Of a stretch of DNA of 64,000 bases, positions 62,941 to 64,000 are shown piece after piece (the first letter of the stretch is position 1; the number at the start of each line of letters is the position of its first letter). Under the pieces are notes generated by a model. That model was not told the origin of the DNA and searched no databases. It saw only the letters and a program-made list of their open reading frames with translations. This DNA comes from Oscillospiraceae bacterium (GTDB taxonomy: Bacteria; Bacillota; Clostridia; Oscillospirales; Oscillospiraceae), in assembly GCA_017429835.1 (NCBI GenBank), contig JAFROD010000008.1:1-64000 (forward strand), read 5' to 3'. Made by a program: the position numbers and the translations under genes.

Positions 62941-63524
62941 CAGCGTTTCTCCGTATAGATCGTCACAGCTACGCCGCTGTCGTGAAACAGCGCGCTCTTC
63001 GGCTGCCGCAGCGCGCGGTACGTCATATAGTAATCGCCGACCGCGCCGCCGAGATTTGCCAACTGCAGCGCCATGACGAGCCAGAACCATTCGTCCCGCA
63101 GGAAAACGCTCAGCAGGGCGAAGAGGATCGTGAAGATCACAACGGGGGAGAGGGCGGTGACAATATAGTCGCGGCGGGAGAAATAGGCTTCGCTGCCGGT
63201 GAACAGCAGCACGCCTTTTCTGCCGTAGTGCGGACGGATGCCGGAAAACAGGCGCATGCAAAGTCCGTGCGTCAGCTCATGCAGCGCAAGATAGGCGATC
63301 ACGCAGACGCAGAGGAGCAGCAGCCAGAGCGCATAGTCGCTGATCCCGCGCTTCAGCAGCGAAAGCAGACCGTCAACTCCGCGCCAAAGCCAGCCGACAG
63401 CGATCACCGCTGCGCCGATCAGAAACGAGGCGATATTCAGATTGCGATAGATGCGCCGGTTGGCATAGAGGTTTACATAATCTTCCTCCACATAGCCGTC
63501 CGGCAGGGTAAAACAGGTTCTCAT
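62940..63524 (-). CDS. DUF3267 membrane protein with an HExxH motif
   Basis: A 194-residue membrane protein with four predicted helices (about 30-50, 68-88, 118-142, 148-168). The sequence YLALHELTHGLCMRLFSGI carries the zinc-protease HELTH motif, so a metalloprotease or zinc-dependent role is possible, as proposed for the DUF3267 family. It starts 6 bases after the mnmE stop and overlaps rsmG by one base, so it is part of the same operon. It is absent from the standard mnmE-mnmG-rsmG arrangement. Confidence 0.8.
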   Translation of the reverse strand: MRTCFTLPDGYVEEDYVNLYANRRIYRNLNIASFLIGAAVIAVGWLWRGVDGLLSLLKRGISDYALWLLLLCVCVIAYLALHELTHGLCMRLFSGIRPHYGRKGVLLFTGSEAYFSRRDYIVTALSPVVIFTILFALLSVFLRDEWFWLVMALQLANLGGAVGDYYMTYRALRQPKSALFHDSGVAVTIYTEKR

Positions 63525-63530
63525 ATTGTC

Positions 63531-64000
63531 TCACTTTCCAACGCAGAAGCGTTCAAAAATCCGGCTGGTAATATCCTCACGCACGGTGCGTCCGGTGACC
63601 TCGCCGAGCGCCTGCATGGCTTCCTCCGCGTCCAAAAGCACGGCGTCGGGGGTCATGCCGCCGCGCAGCGCGGTCTGTGCGTGGCGGATCGCGTCGGCGG
63701 CGCGGGTGATCGCCCCGAACTGGCGGGCGTTGGTCAGGATCGAGCCGTCGCAGGATACGCCGTCTGCAAACCACTGTTCCAAAATCTCTTTCAGCGCGTC
63801 CAGATTCTCGCCGCTTTTCGCGGACAGTGATATGACCGTATCAAAGGGCAGGTCGCGCTCACTGACGCGCTGCGGCAGGTCGGACTTGTTCAGCACGGCA
63901 AGACGCTTCGGCGCGGCCTGCGCCGCCTGCATGGCGCGGTAATCCTCGTCGTTCAGCGGCTCGGAGGCGTCGCAGACGAAGATCGCAAGCTCCGCTTCCT
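63531..64000 (-). CDS. mnmE: tRNA modification GTPase MnmE, C-terminal part (cut by the window edge)
   Basis: Only the last 156 codons are visible; the 5' part lies beyond base 64000. The reading frame is open to the edge and gives ELAIFVCDASEPLNDEDYRA, part of the G domain, then LAVLNKSDLPQR (G4 NKSD), ISLSAKSGENLDAL (G5) and the helical end with IFERFCVGK. The C-terminal Cys-x-Gly-Lys ending is the MnmE hallmark. MnmE works with MnmG in wobble-uridine modification. It is the first visible gene of the mnmE-DUF3267-rsmG-mnmG operon. Confidence 0.95.
   Translation of the reverse strand, partial: EAELAIFVCDASEPLNDEDYRAMQAAQAAPKRLAVLNKSDLPQRVSERDLPFDTVISLSAKSGENLDALKEILEQWFADGVSCDGSILTNARQFGAITRAADAIRHAQTALRGGMTPDAVLLDAEEAMQALGEVTGRTVREDITSRIFERFCVGK

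Overview
The window looks like a chromosomal segment from a GC-rich, low-oxygen-adapted Bacillota (Clostridia; an Oscillospiraceae/Ruminococcaceae-type gut bacterium is the best guess). The evidence is the Gram-positive gene set: several secreted proteins anchored by S-layer-homology (SLH) repeats, lipoproteins with type II signal peptides, a FeoA-FeoB-small Cys-rich protein operon, an rpmG-secE-nusG-rplK-rplA-rplJ-rplL block with an L10 leader, DUF1292 and DUF1934 proteins, GH13 and GH53 lipoproteins and an ABC sugar importer. No LPS or outer-membrane genes are present. Most promoters match the vegetative consensus with 17-base spacing. The species assignment is inference.

Layout. 1-138: tail of an IS3-family transposase. 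173-2891: asparaginase, a GT2 glycosyltransferase and a DUF937-type protein. 2949-12541: a carbohydrate region with a GH13 lipoprotein, divergent from a two-gene membrane/secreted pair plus a GH53 endo-galactanase lipoprotein, then a maltose-type ABC importer (binding protein with an extra C-terminal module, two permeases, MsmX-type ATPase). 12588-18334: cell wall and DNA/RNA maintenance (amidase, nth, ung, a TRIC-type channel, murA, rsmF-like). 18645-18820: tRNA-Thr and tRNA-Tyr. 19118-24919: a giant LRR-SLH surface protein. 25060-26600: a short AT-richer island with two unknown genes. 26656-28645: an SDR plus serine-palmitoyltransferase-like operon. 28811-36848: DUF362 ferredoxin, transglutaminase-SLH protein, aconitase-family hydratase, exonuclease, mutY and DUF1292. 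36893-37066: a multi-hairpin palindromic repeat. 37067-41441: a double-OB SSB-like protein, a split TauE/SafE permease, ruvX and the feo operon with an unlisted 51-residue gene. 41661-45043: ribosomal and transcription block. 45145-52455: 5'-nucleotidase-like SLH protein, a deoxyribosyltransferase-like protein, a zinc-motif membrane protein, an ABC exporter and a MATE transporter. 52564-56657: a two-component system with pepD, divergent from a pgsA-like gene and a zinc ribbon. 56664-60324: a hairpin array, a lipoprotein serpin, ddl, DUF1934 and an unknown. 60372-64000: mnmG, rsmG, a DUF3267 metalloprotease-like gene and mnmE (cut by the window edge).

How the genes fit together. The 3-12.5 kb region reads as capture and import of alpha-glucan and galactan oligosaccharides. 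The three SLH proteins (19, 30 and 45 kb) share wall-anchoring modules, and two of them have closely matching C-termini. The strongest candidates for something under-described are the serine-palmitoyltransferase-like/SDR pair, the split TauE pair, the metallophosphatase-like SLH protein lacking expected metal ligands, the binding protein with an appended module, and the structured intergenic regions at 25.1, 36.9 and 56.7 kb. No CRISPR array, prophage or complete insertion sequence was seen.
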